Assembly: GCA_900312665.1 (NCBI GenBank)
Contig: ONZQ02000018.1
Span: 334,264 to 398,263, forward strand
Reading direction: 5' to 3'
DNA length: 64,000 nucleotides
DNA from: Cephalotrichum gorgonifer
Taxonomy: Eukaryota; Ascomycota; Sordariomycetes; Microascales; Microascaceae
In this document: piece after piece, positions 33,634 to 43,669 of the stretch
Position numbering within the stretch: position 1 is the first letter of the stretch
Layout: each line of letters opens with the position of its first letter
Position numbers and translations under genes: made by a program
Notes under the pieces: generated by a model
What the model saw: the letters and a program-made list of their open reading frames with translations, nothing else
What the model was told of the DNA's origin: nothing
Databases searched by the model: none

Positions 33634-34171
33634 TACCTTCGGCTGCGTTCGGTGTGAGAAATCGGCGAAGTTTCAAAGGGGAAAGGGTAGGCCCGGCGAA
33701 GTTCCGGCGAAGGTTTCAGTTGGTTCGCCGATCATCGGCCAAGTCATCAGACAGGACCCTACACGCTAAATGTACTCGTCATAGGGTGGTATATTCTTAG
33801 TTGCGCTAGAAGGTGGAATGTGGAGCTTCGATAAGCTAGCGAGCGAGTCTCTGCTACTCTACTAGGTTCTGCAGATGGCAGCTTCTTATTGATTACCCCA
33901 CTGCCTACTACAAGAATCCAGGTTCGTGGCGCGTCTATCTAGGAGTGCTAGGTTTAATAGCAAACATCTTCTTATAGAGCTTACAGTGATATTTCTCATG
34001 AGATACTTCATAACAGTAAACCGAGGTTCTAATAAGACGGGTCATATAGTGTATGGGACAGGTAGGAGCCGGGATTATCTCCGGTGATAGGCCACTTGTA
34101 TCGAAGGTGAGATATATTTAGTCCTACATGGGGGTGTGGGCTGGTGTACGGGGAGGTGTTCCGATTTCCAG
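33634..34171. promoter_or_regulatory. Regulator promoter with TCGGCGAA half-sites
   Basis: Within about 110 bp upstream of the regulator's ATG lie TCGGCGAA (33662-33669), CCGGCGAA (33693-33700 and 33704-33711) and an imperfect inverted repeat TTCGCCGA-TCA-TCGGCCAA (33724-33742). The remainder up to the deaminase gene is AT-rich and empty. Confidence 0.7.
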
Positions 34172-36409
34172 CTATGCCACCACGGGAAAGCCAATGACCG
34201 GGGTGATGGGCTGGAAAGGGATCCGGGAAGTATAATATCCTATGGCGTCAAATATTCCAGCAGACCACACCTCCATCAACTTCTCCCTCGACGGCATGGA
34301 AGTAGCTCTCGCCGCATCGAACCTTCTCCTCTCCACGCGGTCATCAGAACGCATGTCGGATATCAGCTTTCCCGGGTGCTTGACGTCATCCCAGGCCAAT
34401 CGGGAAACTATCTGCTCAAACACCCTCAGGAAATCCGAACTGTTCTCCGCATTCAGCGACCGGAGCTCAGATGGCCAACGATACGTGCCGTCGTCCACGA
34501 CTTCTTGTCCGATGATGTACAGGTCTCCCCTCCACGGACACCTCGCCGCCTTCTCAAGGCTGAACCCGAGCATCCTCTCGCAACAGGCATTCGGGGGCAG
34601 TGAGTTCCAATCGTCGTCTTCTAGCCGACACATCACCTGTATTTCGGCGTAGAGATGCTCGTCTGGGTTCAACCTCACCGTAAAGTCCATCCACTGCCAT
34701 TTCGTCTGGGGCCTGGTCGCGTAGGCCGCCCTCGATGCGATGCTTCGTGTCAGATATTGCCCAGTTTGCAGGTCCATGATCCAGCGCTCGGCATGTTCAT
34801 GGCGGCCTATGGGGTGCCATGTTGCTCTCCAGGGATTATATCCACCAGAAGATATTTGGTGCTGCAGATTCTTCCCGGTCCCATTTGGGTCCGTTATTCG
34901 TGCGTCATAAAAGTTTCTTTCTTCGACCCCTGAACTTCCGTCGCAAGACAACTTCAGCACCGACACCTGCCTCGTTCCATCTTCTGGCCTGTACTGTTCT
35001 GGTTTTACCCAGTCCAAGACACGCTGATCCACGTCGTTCGCGGGCCTGATGGTCGCCGCATCCGGATTTGTCTCTGTCGGCGCAACGTACCGCGTGAAGG
35101 TATTGTCGATGTCCATCGAGTATACCAGGATCCTCTCCAAAAGCTGATCCTGGGCCCGCTTCAGCGAAGCGGCCAGGCGACAGTGGCCATCGGCAGAGGA
35201 GACGCTGAAGGGAAAGGCGCAGTCGGGATAGAGCCGCGCATGCGTCCCCTTTGTCTGGTAGTCCGCATCCTTCATGACGCGCCAGCAGAGAGCACAGGAG
35301 AGCTTGCTGCAGCCAAAGTAGTCCTGGAAATCCTGGGGACGTTGCGCCGTGATGCACAGCTCCAGAAGTTGCAGCTCGCAATGGAAGTACCGGTTTCGGA
35401 CTGGACCCTGGCCCGGTCCTGTGAAGAATTCCGTCACGGTGCTCACGCTAGTCGCGAATTTCTCCTTCCCGACCAGAAAAGCTTTCCATCCTTCCATGAT
35501 GGCGAGGACTGGCTCCATACGTAGTGGAAATGGCTTGTGTTGGCGAAGGAACATGATGCGGATGTCTGCGCCGCCCCTGTCGTCTCGAATCCGTACGAGC
35601 TCCTCCCAGAGCCTGCGTAGGGTCCTCAGGAGTCTGACGTGCTTTATTGCTTTTCGGAACTTTTCGGCTCGCCTCTCCGCCGCTGAGCGCAAGTCTCGCT
35701 CGAACTTCCTCGCAGCGGGGTATTTTGGGTATTTGTAGTCGCTAACTTCGGGGAGATGGAAACACATTTTGAAAATGCGATCTTCGTAGCTAAGATCCTC
35801 ATCTCGGGCGGCTAAGTGGTATTGCAGCAGGATCTTGAAATCAAGCTTGAAGGCGGCCAAGTCAGGGCCCCCGCTGCTCTGGAACTGCTCACTCAGCTCA
35901 GATTCGGCCTTGACCAGTGCCTCAGACTGCTCTATCGTCTTGAGGTACGTCCGAACACGCTGGTTCCAGAAGCGGGTCAGCCCCGACCACATTCCCGAGA
36001 GCGGCCGCGGATCTCGATCAATATCGGTGTCGGAGTTCAGCCATGCCGCCAACTCATCCGCAAAGGCCTTGTCGCCCTGCTGATCAAGTGTCTGGGGCCC
36101 GCCGTTTTTCGCAACGTGGAAGATGATCGTCCGGTTGCCGGCGCCCGACTTGACTTCCTCCATAGCCACAGCGGTGACGTTTGCGGCCCTATCTGCGCCG
36201 GGGGCTTTCGCGCGGGCGAACAACAGCGCGAGGCCGTCCAGGAGAATCCTCCGCGCTGCTGGCGTGTGACATTTTGCGGGCGTGTACTCGTCGGGGCCTT
36301 GCTGGCTCTGTAGGCGAGAAAGGAAGTACGCTGCGGCATAGAACTGGTCCTTGGCTAGGCCTGGGAGGTCCCATATGGGCTCCGGATTCTGTGCGTCTGG
36401 CGATCTCAT
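34172..36409 (-). CDS. OTT_1508-like deaminase-domain protein
   Basis: Single exon, 745 residues. The N-terminal 300 residues are helical and unassigned, with a basic coiled stretch (SAAERRAEKFRKAIKHVR). Near residues 340-377 lies a cytidine-deaminase-fold zinc site: FHCELQLLEL supplies His-x-Glu, and GCSKLSCALCWRVM supplies the CxxC pair. This spacing and the C-S-K-x-x-C-x-x-C form are characteristic of the fungal OTT_1508-like deaminase family, whose bacterial relatives occur in polymorphic toxins; nucleic acid or a nucleotide is the expected substrate. Both catalytic elements are intact. The C-terminal 250 residues include YNPWRATWHPIGRHEHAERW and may be a separate domain. No signal peptide is present. 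The gene follows the regulator in the same orientation but lacks the TCGGCGAA motif close to its own start, so membership of that regulon is doubtful. Family assignment comes from motif memory and should be tested by profile search. Confidence 0.75.
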   Translation of the reverse strand: MRSPDAQNPEPIWDLPGLAKDQFYAAAYFLSRLQSQQGPDEYTPAKCHTPAARRILLDGLALLFARAKAPGADRAANVTAVAMEEVKSGAGNRTIIFHVAKNGGPQTLDQQGDKAFADELAAWLNSDTDIDRDPRPLSGMWSGLTRFWNQRVRTYLKTIEQSEALVKAESELSEQFQSSGGPDLAAFKLDFKILLQYHLAARDEDLSYEDRIFKMCFHLPEVSDYKYPKYPAARKFERDLRSAAERRAEKFRKAIKHVRLLRTLRRLWEELVRIRDDRGGADIRIMFLRQHKPFPLRMEPVLAIMEGWKAFLVGKEKFATSVSTVTEFFTGPGQGPVRNRYFHCELQLLELCITAQRPQDFQDYFGCSKLSCALCWRVMKDADYQTKGTHARLYPDCAFPFSVSSADGHCRLAASLKRAQDQLLERILVYSMDIDNTFTRYVAPTETNPDAATIRPANDVDQRVLDWVKPEQYRPEDGTRQVSVLKLSCDGSSGVEERNFYDARITDPNGTGKNLQHQISSGGYNPWRATWHPIGRHEHAERWIMDLQTGQYLTRSIASRAAYATRPQTKWQWMDFTVRLNPDEHLYAEIQVMCRLEDDDWNSLPPNACCERMLGFSLEKAARCPWRGDLYIIGQEVVDDGTYRWPSELRSLNAENSSDFLRVFEQIVSRLAWDDVKHPGKLISDMRSDDRVERRRFDAARATSMPSREKLMEVWSAGIFDAIGYYTSRIPFQPITPVIGFPVVA

Positions 36410-36930
36410 TTCGGGAAGATAGAGCTAGGGATGAAGATATTGGAACTCTGACGGCAGGGGGGGTTTACGTGGACAGAAATCCATCCGTGGGAATACCTTT
36501 TCTGACCACAAACCCCGCCCTTTCTCTCGGAAATGTACAATCACTCACTCGACTTGTCTCACGGCAAGTGGTATCCAATGAGATGCGATAGGTTGTGGCT
36601 GAGGCAACATGTGGGGTGGGGCTTAGCACGACTTGTTGTGATTGGGAGGCTATGTTGGTGTCAGAATACAGGTCCGGGATGTGCCCCACAGGTCATATCG
36701 AAGACAGAGGAACGTTAGGATTCCTGATAACCTTTTATCCTACATCACAGACCACACATTAGGAGGAGAGCTTCAGGATCAAGGCGGTTTACTTATCAAT
36801 ACAAGACGACACCCATCATCACATCAATTGACTGGATACACGGACAATCTGACATCTTCTGACTGACCACGTCACAGAAACCCCAAGGCTTATGCCCAAG
36901 TACACCGTATCCAGTCAATTCACCATTTCA
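36410..36930. other. Intergenic, nothing seen
   Basis: Promoter side of the deaminase-domain gene and 3' flank of the next minus-strand gene. No motif worth naming. Confidence 0.5.
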
Positions 36931-37623
36931 CTATAGCAGGCCGTCCCTATACTTCCTCGCTATCGCCGCTATTAAACTCCACCTCTTTTCGAAGTACTCA
37001 GCATGATCGTTGTACAATCGCGGCGCAGTAATCCTCAAGGGACTAAGGCCAAGAAAGTTAACGAAGAGGTCTATATGCGACGGCAGCCGCTCGCCCTCGA
37101 TAATGCCCAGTAACCGCCGGATATCGTCTTCGAACTGGCTGATCCACGGGTGCACAGCCGTAACGAAATCGTGCACTGTAACGTACGGTCTTGTCGATGC
37201 ACTGACTAGGAGTGGCGGCGGACCCTTTGGGCGGTGCTCCCCACAGCAGGTTCGCAGCTTAGGCTCGGAATCTCCCTTCTCGGTTTCTGAGTCCCAATCT
37301 GCCTCATCAGGAGCGTGTGGCTCGTGGGCCTCGCCCCAGTCCTCTTCCCAGCGGTCGAGCTCGTCTACCGAGACGGAGATAGACGAGATAGGTGGTTTCG
37401 TGATTGGAGAGGTCGAGATCGTATGGTAGGCGGACGTAGAAGTCTGGTATGCCTCCTGGGGCGAGTTCGGGTCTGTAGGGTCGTTGAGGACCCGGACTGC
37501 TGTTGATATAGGGCCGCCGATCCGCCAACGTAAGTGCTGGAATTCGAAAGTTGGTCGCGGAATATTTCCAGCTTCGATAGAGGCCTCGAATGAGGGCGTA
37601 GATGGATTAGGATTCTCTTCCAT
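36931..37623 (-). CDS. Conserved fungal protein of unknown function
   Basis: Single exon, 230 residues. The N-terminal half is Pro/Ser/Thr-rich and acidic (VDELDRWEEDWGEAHEP), probably disordered. The C-terminal half is compact: RTCCGEHRPKGPPPLLVSA, RPYVTVHDFVTAVHPWIS, DDIRRLLGIIEGERLP, and a tail of helices ending KYRDGLL. The VTVHDFVTAVHPWI block is characteristic of a family of hypothetical ascomycete proteins that I cannot assign further. There is no signal peptide or transmembrane helix, so an intracellular location is likely. The opposite-strand ORFs over it are shadows. Confidence 0.7.
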   Translation of the reverse strand: MEENPNPSTPSFEASIEAGNIPRPTFEFQHLRWRIGGPISTAVRVLNDPTDPNSPQEAYQTSTSAYHTISTSPITKPPISSISVSVDELDRWEEDWGEAHEPHAPDEADWDSETEKGDSEPKLRTCCGEHRPKGPPPLLVSASTRPYVTVHDFVTAVHPWISQFEDDIRRLLGIIEGERLPSHIDLFVNFLGLSPLRITAPRLYNDHAEYFEKRWSLIAAIARKYRDGLL

Positions 37624-38219
37624 GATGGGAAGAGAACCTTGGATGGAGAGATTAGAGGGTGAGAGAACGGATGCGGGGCATCAGGGTCTAGAGGAGAAGG
37701 GGGATTGGCACTAGGCCCGGAAGGCGTTATACTATTTAATCAGTATGCGCTCGCAACCCGCCTGCCATCTATGCATCCGCTCCGGATAAAGACGATGTGG
37801 GTCTCGGAGCCTGTGGCTAATATGGACATGCATCCTTGCAGCGCGTCCAAGATTAATATTTGATAATAGCTTCTTCAGTTTCCCCTGCTATATAATGCAT
37901 CTAGCTGTTAGGAGCCAACATCTAGGGCAGAGGACTGTATTACATCAAGTACACTCTTTATAGGCTGAGGATGTTGATGTTGGATGTTAACTTGACTGCC
38001 TGCCAGGAGCTGCTAGTGTCCCGGAGAAGACTGACAACCAAAGGGTAAAACGTCAAAGACTAAGAGTATAGGCGATATTATGGCGAATGAGGAGCTGACC
38101 TTCCTGCACGTATACTTGATCATGAATATGGAATGGGTAACTTGGGAATGCTACTCTCTATCTGCTCGTAGGGTTCACCATTGGATAAAATCTAATAAGT
38201 CGAAGAACCCTACTCGGGC
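37624..38219. other. Intergenic, nothing seen
   Basis: AT-rich sequence between the unknown protein gene and the decayed secreted-protein gene. No motif or supported ORF. Confidence 0.5.
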
Positions 38220-38563
38220 TCAGAGGCACGGGACATGTAGAACCGAAGAGTTGACGCGGGGGTTGATGTGCTTGGCTAGGGTGAGGACGGTGCCCGCGCC
38301 GGGGACGTCGATCGTCCACTCCTCGCAGTCTGTGGATAGCGGCATAGTCCAGAGCTGGCCCGCGGCGGAAACCCGAAGGTGGGAGGCAACGTACTCGATG
38401 TCGGTGATATCGAGGCTCTGGGATGGGATTTGCCGCCGTCGATGCCGTAGCAGAAGTAGTCCGCGGTTTCGCCGCATGCGGCTCGGGGAATTAGATGCGG
38501 GGGTGTGCACGCGGTGACAAGGGCGGCGGTGGCCATGAGGGAGATGCTGCTCGTGGCGATCAT
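38220..38563 (-). pseudogene. Small secreted protein gene, decayed
   Basis: From the ATG at 38563 the minus strand encodes a signal peptide (MIATSSISLMATAALVTACT) and a start typical of a fungal secreted family (CGETADYFCYGIDGGK). The reading then breaks near 38428. The homologous continuation, SQSLDITDIEYVASHLRV, GQLWTMPLSTDCEEWTIDVP and GTVLTLAKHINPRVNSSVL, lies in another frame and ends early at 38220. A one-base indel is the simplest explanation, since no splice donor is visible at the junction. Intact relatives are secreted proteins of about 130-150 residues, with function unknown to me. The gene points away from another decayed secreted-protein gene at 39289. Confidence 0.65.
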
Positions 38564-39288
38564 GATGGGGACCACTCGGGGCTAGGGTGACGTAAACAGT
38601 AGGGCGGCAAGCTATCAAGCTAGACACACTGGGACCGAGGGTCCAACACTCCGGTTCCAAAATGGCCAGACGGTCGACTTCATAGGGTCGTTCTCCTGGA
38701 CCCGCCGCTAGTGCGCCCGCCCCCCGCTCCTACCATTCATCATTCTATATCAACGACGAACACAATCAATGGGCCAACATCAAGAGGTGCTGGAGGGAAG
38801 ATCAAGGAGGACCTTTTACTCCGTGATGTCAACTGCCGTCTGTCGCGGCTGAAGCCTCCCACATAATGCGGGGGGGCGACTCGGCCCACTGGACGCTGAG
38901 GACATATTCTGCCTGCACGAGGCATGAGTTTAGAAGCGGTCCGATTCATAGGGTTTCCCATGGTTGGGACGCGTTGGTTCAAGGATGATGCCCGTATGGT
39001 ATACCGGTATTGCCGGCGGGTCTTTCTCTCAAGTCTGCAGTAAAGATGCTTCCTTCATTCCGATGACTTGGCGGAGGTGCTAGTGAGGGAACTCGGAGAA
39101 AGCACGTTGGGCAAGCTCGTCAGGGTTTGGGCCCGACTACTTGAGTGTACAAGAGGAGGTGATAGGGGCATGCCCCTGGATACTCTTGGGCTACCTGCAA
39201 GTCCAAGGACAACCGAGCCGAGTCTCCCTTAACTCTTTAAACTCTTTAATTGGACATAGCACGACCGTCGCCGCCCCATGTTGGGCGA
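38564..39288. other. Shared intergenic region of a divergent decayed pair
   Basis: About 725 bp between two divergently oriented secreted-protein relics. One short ORF (38740-38982) has no motif. A tandem AACTCTTTA occurs near 39230-39248. Confidence 0.45.
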
Positions 39289-40052
39289 ATGATTCAGCGC
39301 CCATTAAGGTCGCTCGCTAGGCACCTTTGCCTACTACTCTCTCATGTTATCAATGCCCAGTCCATCCAATACTGGCAATGGGAGACTGTCAACGGCGAGA
39401 AACAGCCATTCTGGCGGAAGAGCAGCAATGACCCCCTTAGTCCTATAATCAGCCCCGATAGTGTCACGTTCTTCCTTGAGTACAACTGCTGCTACATGTC
39501 ATCAATTTGCCAGAATGCCCGACAGTACCTGATCTCTGCTCGGGGAAGGAGCCGCAAATTGCGATCAGCCTTCGCCTATGATCTACGATCTGGGCGAACC
39601 AAAAGCTGTTGGGCCAGAGCATGCCCCAGATCTCGGAAAAACAATCACCCCTGCCGTGAGGTTGCTCCTCCGCCGACGTATGACCGCTGAGACCCGTCGT
39701 AGACCGAAGCCCCTAGGTGCTATAACAGCGGGCAGTGGACCTCGCGCGTCCATATGATCAACACCATCAACTCCTTCTGCGAGGACCTCGAGGACAGGGG
39801 CAGGCTTGGCCCCGGTAACCTATTCCTGCAACGTTATCCGTTCGACTATGATGTGGATGAATGGGCGCCCATTGAGGTGGTGGTGTCGCTCGAGGTTTCG
39901 ACGGATGTGAGTGGGTGTACGATGCCAACGTGTGCCAGTCGTACCTCCGTAAGCCCGTAGACAGCTGCGACACCATCGGGCTGAACAAGAAAGGGAGCAT
40001 CGTCGAGGATAACTGCCAGAGGTGGCGGATTGATCCCAACGCAGACCTTTGA
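39289..40052 (+). pseudogene. Secreted protein gene, decayed by two stops and a frameshift
   Basis: The ATG at 39289 opens a signal-peptide-like segment (SLARHLCLLLSHVINAQS) followed by a Trp/Cys-rich domain (QYWQWETVNGEKQPFWRKS, VTFFLEYNCCYMSS, NARQYLISARG). TGA at 39688-39690 and TAG at 39700-39702 interrupt the frame, which then resumes unchanged: MINTINSFCEDLEDRGRLG and PIEVVVSLEV. A one-base deletion near 39897 shifts the conserved end into the next frame, where FDGCEWVYDANVCQSYL, KPVDSCDTIG and DNCQRWRIDPNADL run to a TGA at 40050-40052. Without the lesions the product would be about 250 residues with a Cys-rich C-terminus, like a family of fungal secreted proteins of unknown role. Both stops could have arisen by C-to-T change (CGA, CAG). 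Confidence 0.7.
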
Positions 40053-40253
40053 ATATCTCCTCGGCTTCCCGTTTGTTAGGGTGCTGGAACTTACCTGGTT
40101 TGGTTGTATGCGCTCCATGTTTTCTTTGCCAACGCCGGAATAGCGGCCGGGTGAGTGGTCGGGTGAGTCTCCGGTGAGCAGAAAACACAGGCATTGCGTT
40201 GTGAGCCGCCACTGTTGGATTCTATACCACATACGACGCAAAACTGTGATGAT

Positions 40254-40293
40254 TCCCTCAGTAAGATATGTGCTCCCTCAGTAAGATGTGTGC
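40254..40293 (+). repeat. 20-bp tandem duplication
   Basis: Two adjacent copies of TCCCTCAGTAAGATRTGTGC (40254-40273 and 40274-40293) differ at one base. Confidence 0.85.
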
Positions 40294-40585
40294 AGCTAAA
40301 CGCGATCACCGCCTAGTATGTAAGGGAGTTTAGGGAAAGCATATAAGTGTTTCCTCTACCATTGACCACGCAAGATAGTCGTCAGAAGAAATATTCAAGG
40401 CGAACAAGAGCTCAACATACGGTCGGCATTCCTACACGCCTGCAATTGGTTGATGGAGCGGAGTTTGGGTGTGTCACGGTCTGCCCTCCCAGCCACCAAC
40501 GAACATGGAAAGTTGCCATATCAATTTAATAACATCCCAGCAGCTTCCGATATAGTCGTGCGCTCAATGTCTGACCCATTTATAG

Positions 40586-40937
40586 GGATTTCCGTTGGAT
40601 TTCCGTTGGATTTCCCCAGTCATTACCCTTCTCTCACCTCTCCCCCCCTCTCTGAGAATTTCATCCTTAGTATAACTCTTAATTATCTGACTCTATCTGA
40701 TCATTTGTTCCTTCGTTATCCTGCCTTATACTAGACTAAAGTGGGGTAAAATATTGGATTGGAATCTCAAGATACCTCGTATTCTACCCCGCGTCTGTCC
40801 CTCCTCTCCATCCGCCCTCTTTATTCTCGGATCTACAATTCTCGTGTACCACATGTGTTCGGATTTCCGCTAACTATTTCGTATCACAGCTCTGCTAGGT
40901 TTCTGGGTTTCCGGATATCCGGATATCCGGATTTCCG
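40586..40937 (+). repeat. Scattered GGATTTCC / GGATATCC repeats
   Basis: GGATTTCCGTT is tandemly repeated from 40586 (two full copies plus GGATTTCC). GGATTTCCGCT occurs at 40861 and about 40929. Three overlapping CCGGATATCC units sit at 40911-40929. The pattern looks like a short satellite in AT-rich sequence. Confidence 0.65.
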
Positions 40938-41473
40938 CTCAATATGCGGAAGGTCACGCCTGTCTAGGACAGTCTCGGGCTGGTCCGTCTTGATCCAAGG
41001 GACCACTGAGAGGTCGAAGAATGCGCCCACGATGATCCGGACCTGCACCTCTCAGGTGGCCACAATGAACAACCATCTCACTTACCATATCTAGGTTAGC
41101 ATCCTTGACCCCGCTCTCAAGTTCAACGTACTTGGTTACACGAAGTGAGAACAAGGTTGACAGTACCGTGAGTCCAGGATGATTTACACGTTGGAGCGAC
41201 CGTAAAGAGCCGAAAATTGATTCAGCCGTCGACCTAAAGAGGCAATGTCGGAGTGCAAGACGCCACAAAGTTCTCCTGTGGCTGGCTGTATCTGGCTTCA
41301 CGCCCCTGTGATAGCATCTCTGTATACGCTCTGAACTAACCCACGACGTCTCATTTTCGCTCCGCGGGGATCGGCTGTTTGTTAGCAGGCGTGTATGACT
41401 TCTGACCTACCGTTGGCCATCGTCCTCTCCTCGCGGAGTATGTTACATATTATGACGAATGTCAGGAAATCTC

Positions 41474-41480
41474 TATATAA
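41474..41480 (+). promoter_or_regulatory. TATA box of the L-amino-acid oxidase gene
   Basis: TATATAA lies 119 bp before the ATG at 41599, with a pyrimidine-rich leader between them. Confidence 0.5.
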
Positions 41481-41598
41481 ACCCTGCTCCTGCCGCCGGT
41501 ATGCCAGCAGAAAGAGGCCATTTCCAGACCATCTACAGCTCCTATAGCTCTCGGGCCTCTTTCCCTGATTTTTACCACTACTGGCTCTCCTCTCCATT

Positions 41599-43498
41599 AT
41601 GCATCTCTCTACTTCCGGACCAAGCGTTCTGGGCGCTTTGGCCCTCGCAAGCACCGCCGTTGCAGAGACTGCCCCGAGCGCAGGAAGCGCCCAGGATCTG
41701 TTTCTGAAGCGGATTCTTGCTCAGTCAGACGACTACGGGGAATTATTCGACAACTCTCCCCAGGAAGCCCATAATCTCACCGTGGGAATCATCGGTGGCG
41801 GAGCTGCCGGCCTCTACGCCGCTCTCCTCCTGGAGTCACTCGACATCGACTACGAAATCTTGGAGTCGAGTGAGCGGATTGGAGGGCGTATCTTCACGCA
41901 CCGCTTCAACCCAACGGCTTGGGAAGCCTCTGAGCCGGGACAGCCTGATTATTATGACTACTATGTAAGTTCGGGCATATTCCACCACTCCGTTTGTTGG
42001 AGGCCACTAAACATTGGATGAGTAGGACGCTGGTGCGATGCGGTTCCCCGGGATGGAGTGGATGGACCGGATAATCGGGGAGAAAAACAACTCTCTGGTT
42101 TCCTACATCAACTCCAAAGTCCAGCCAAAGGACCAGGTCAACTTGATTCCTTACTACTTCCAAGCCAACAACACGTTCCGCCTATTCAATGATATACTGG
42201 CCTACAACCAAGAAAACCCCTCTGCAGAGACTTTCGAGGTCCTGGTGTCCGACGGTGGAACCATCGAAGACGACGCTTTCGCCGCGCTCTCTCCCGGAGA
42301 CGTGTTCCACGACGAAGTTGAGGCCCTGATTAACGCGTTGACTGAGGACTTCGACACCGGCTTCCAGCTATTGATGCAGTACGACAGCGTCTCCGTGCGT
42401 CAGTACCTCCTGCAGCAGGGCTACTCTCACCAGCAGGTCGACTGGATCGAGACCATCGCCGACGCCACCACGCACTACGACACCTTCGCCCTCTCCGAGG
42501 CCGTCATGGAGCAGTGGATCTTCCACCAGTCGCCCCTTGATAGCTGGACCTGCGTCGAAGGCGGCATGGATCGAATTGTCAACGGGATGGTCAAGACCCT
42601 CGCCCGGCAAGTTGAGACCGGGAAGCGAGTAACTGCTATCAAGTCGGCCGACGAGGGCGCTTTGACGGTGGTCATCAACGGCGAAGAGGAGAGGACCTAT
42701 GACCATGTCATTAGCACCGTGCCCCTGGGCTCCCTGCAGGTAATTGATCTGACCGAGCTGGACCTCGCGTACCGGAAGAAGGTCGCCATCAGAAAACTTC
42801 AGTACGATCCTGCTGGTAAGATTGGCATCAAGTTCAAGACCCGATGGTTCGTACCTTCTATTAGTCTACTATCCATTCCCCATAGAGCTCAGCTAACCCA
42901 TTTCCCCACAAACCCCAGGTGGGAGACCCTTCAGTCCGGTACATTCCAGGGCGGGCAGTCCTTCTCCGACCTCCCCATCCGCCGCTGCGTCTATCCCTCC
43001 TACGGTCTCGACATCCCGGACGCTCCAGGCACCATGATTGCCTCCTACACCTGGGGCCAGGACAGCGCCCGCCTGGGCGCCTACTACACCGAGGACGCCT
43101 CGCGTGAGAGGATCATCGACATCACCATCCGAAACCTGGCGGCCATGCACAACGTGACCTACGAGTTCCTCCTGTCCGAGTACGTCGACGCCCACCTGTG
43201 GAACTGGTACGAAGGCGAGGACGCGGTGGGCGCCTTCGCCCTCTTCGGGCCGGGCGAGTACAGCACCGTCCTACCGGCGCTGATGGCCCCCGGGGCCCAC
43301 GGGAGGCTGCATTTCGCCGGCGAGGCGCTCAGCTCGGGACACGGCTGGATCATCGGGGCGGTGAATTCGGCATACAGGACCGTGGCGGAGACGCTGGCGG
43401 TTGAGCAGCTGGACGACAAGTTGTTCGAGTTGGTGGATAAGTGGGGGCTCGTTAACGAGGTTGACATGGGGTGGTACTCGCAGGCCTTTGCGTCGTGA
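41599..43498 (+). CDS. Secreted flavin-dependent L-amino-acid oxidase
   Basis: Three exons, 41599-41964, 42026-42846 and 42919-43498, give 588 residues. A signal peptide (about 22 residues) precedes a propeptide-like stretch and the FAD-binding motif GIIGGGAAGLYAALLLE, starting near residue 63, with ILESSERIGGR after it. Other amine-oxidase landmarks are DAGAMRFPGMEWM (arginine of the active site region), VEGGMDRIVNGM, HVISTVPLGSLQ, the DLPIRRCVYPSYG block, and the C-terminal flavin site LHFAGEALSSGHGWIIGAVNSAYR. The family deaminates L-amino acids to keto acids with release of ammonia and hydrogen peroxide. Intron 1 has a GTAAGT donor. Intron 2 (72 nt, GTTCGT donor, CCCCAG acceptor with a GCTAAC branch site) contains no in-frame stop. 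It is inferred because splicing restores TRWWETLQSG. Secretion suggests use of external amino acids or peroxide-based antagonism. Confidence 0.9.
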
Positions 43499-43669
43499 GC
43501 TTCTTTCTGATGTGGTGTGGGAGGGGTGAAGCCTGAGCTGTACCAATGCATCATTATAGAGGTCCATTGGTTAAGTGACAAAGAGTTTTGTGGACGCTAT
43601 TGCAGTCGAGTCTAAAGTAAGAAGGAGAAGGAGGAAATAATCAATTCCAGGGTTACCCGTCTCTCTCCC

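Larger units (their letters stand above)
40053..41598. other. Intergenic with short repeats; promoter of the oxidase gene
   Basis: Contains a 20-bp tandem duplication (40254-40293), GGATTTCC-type short repeats (40586-40937) and the TATA element of the oxidase gene at 41474-41480. No gene is supported. Confidence 0.5.
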
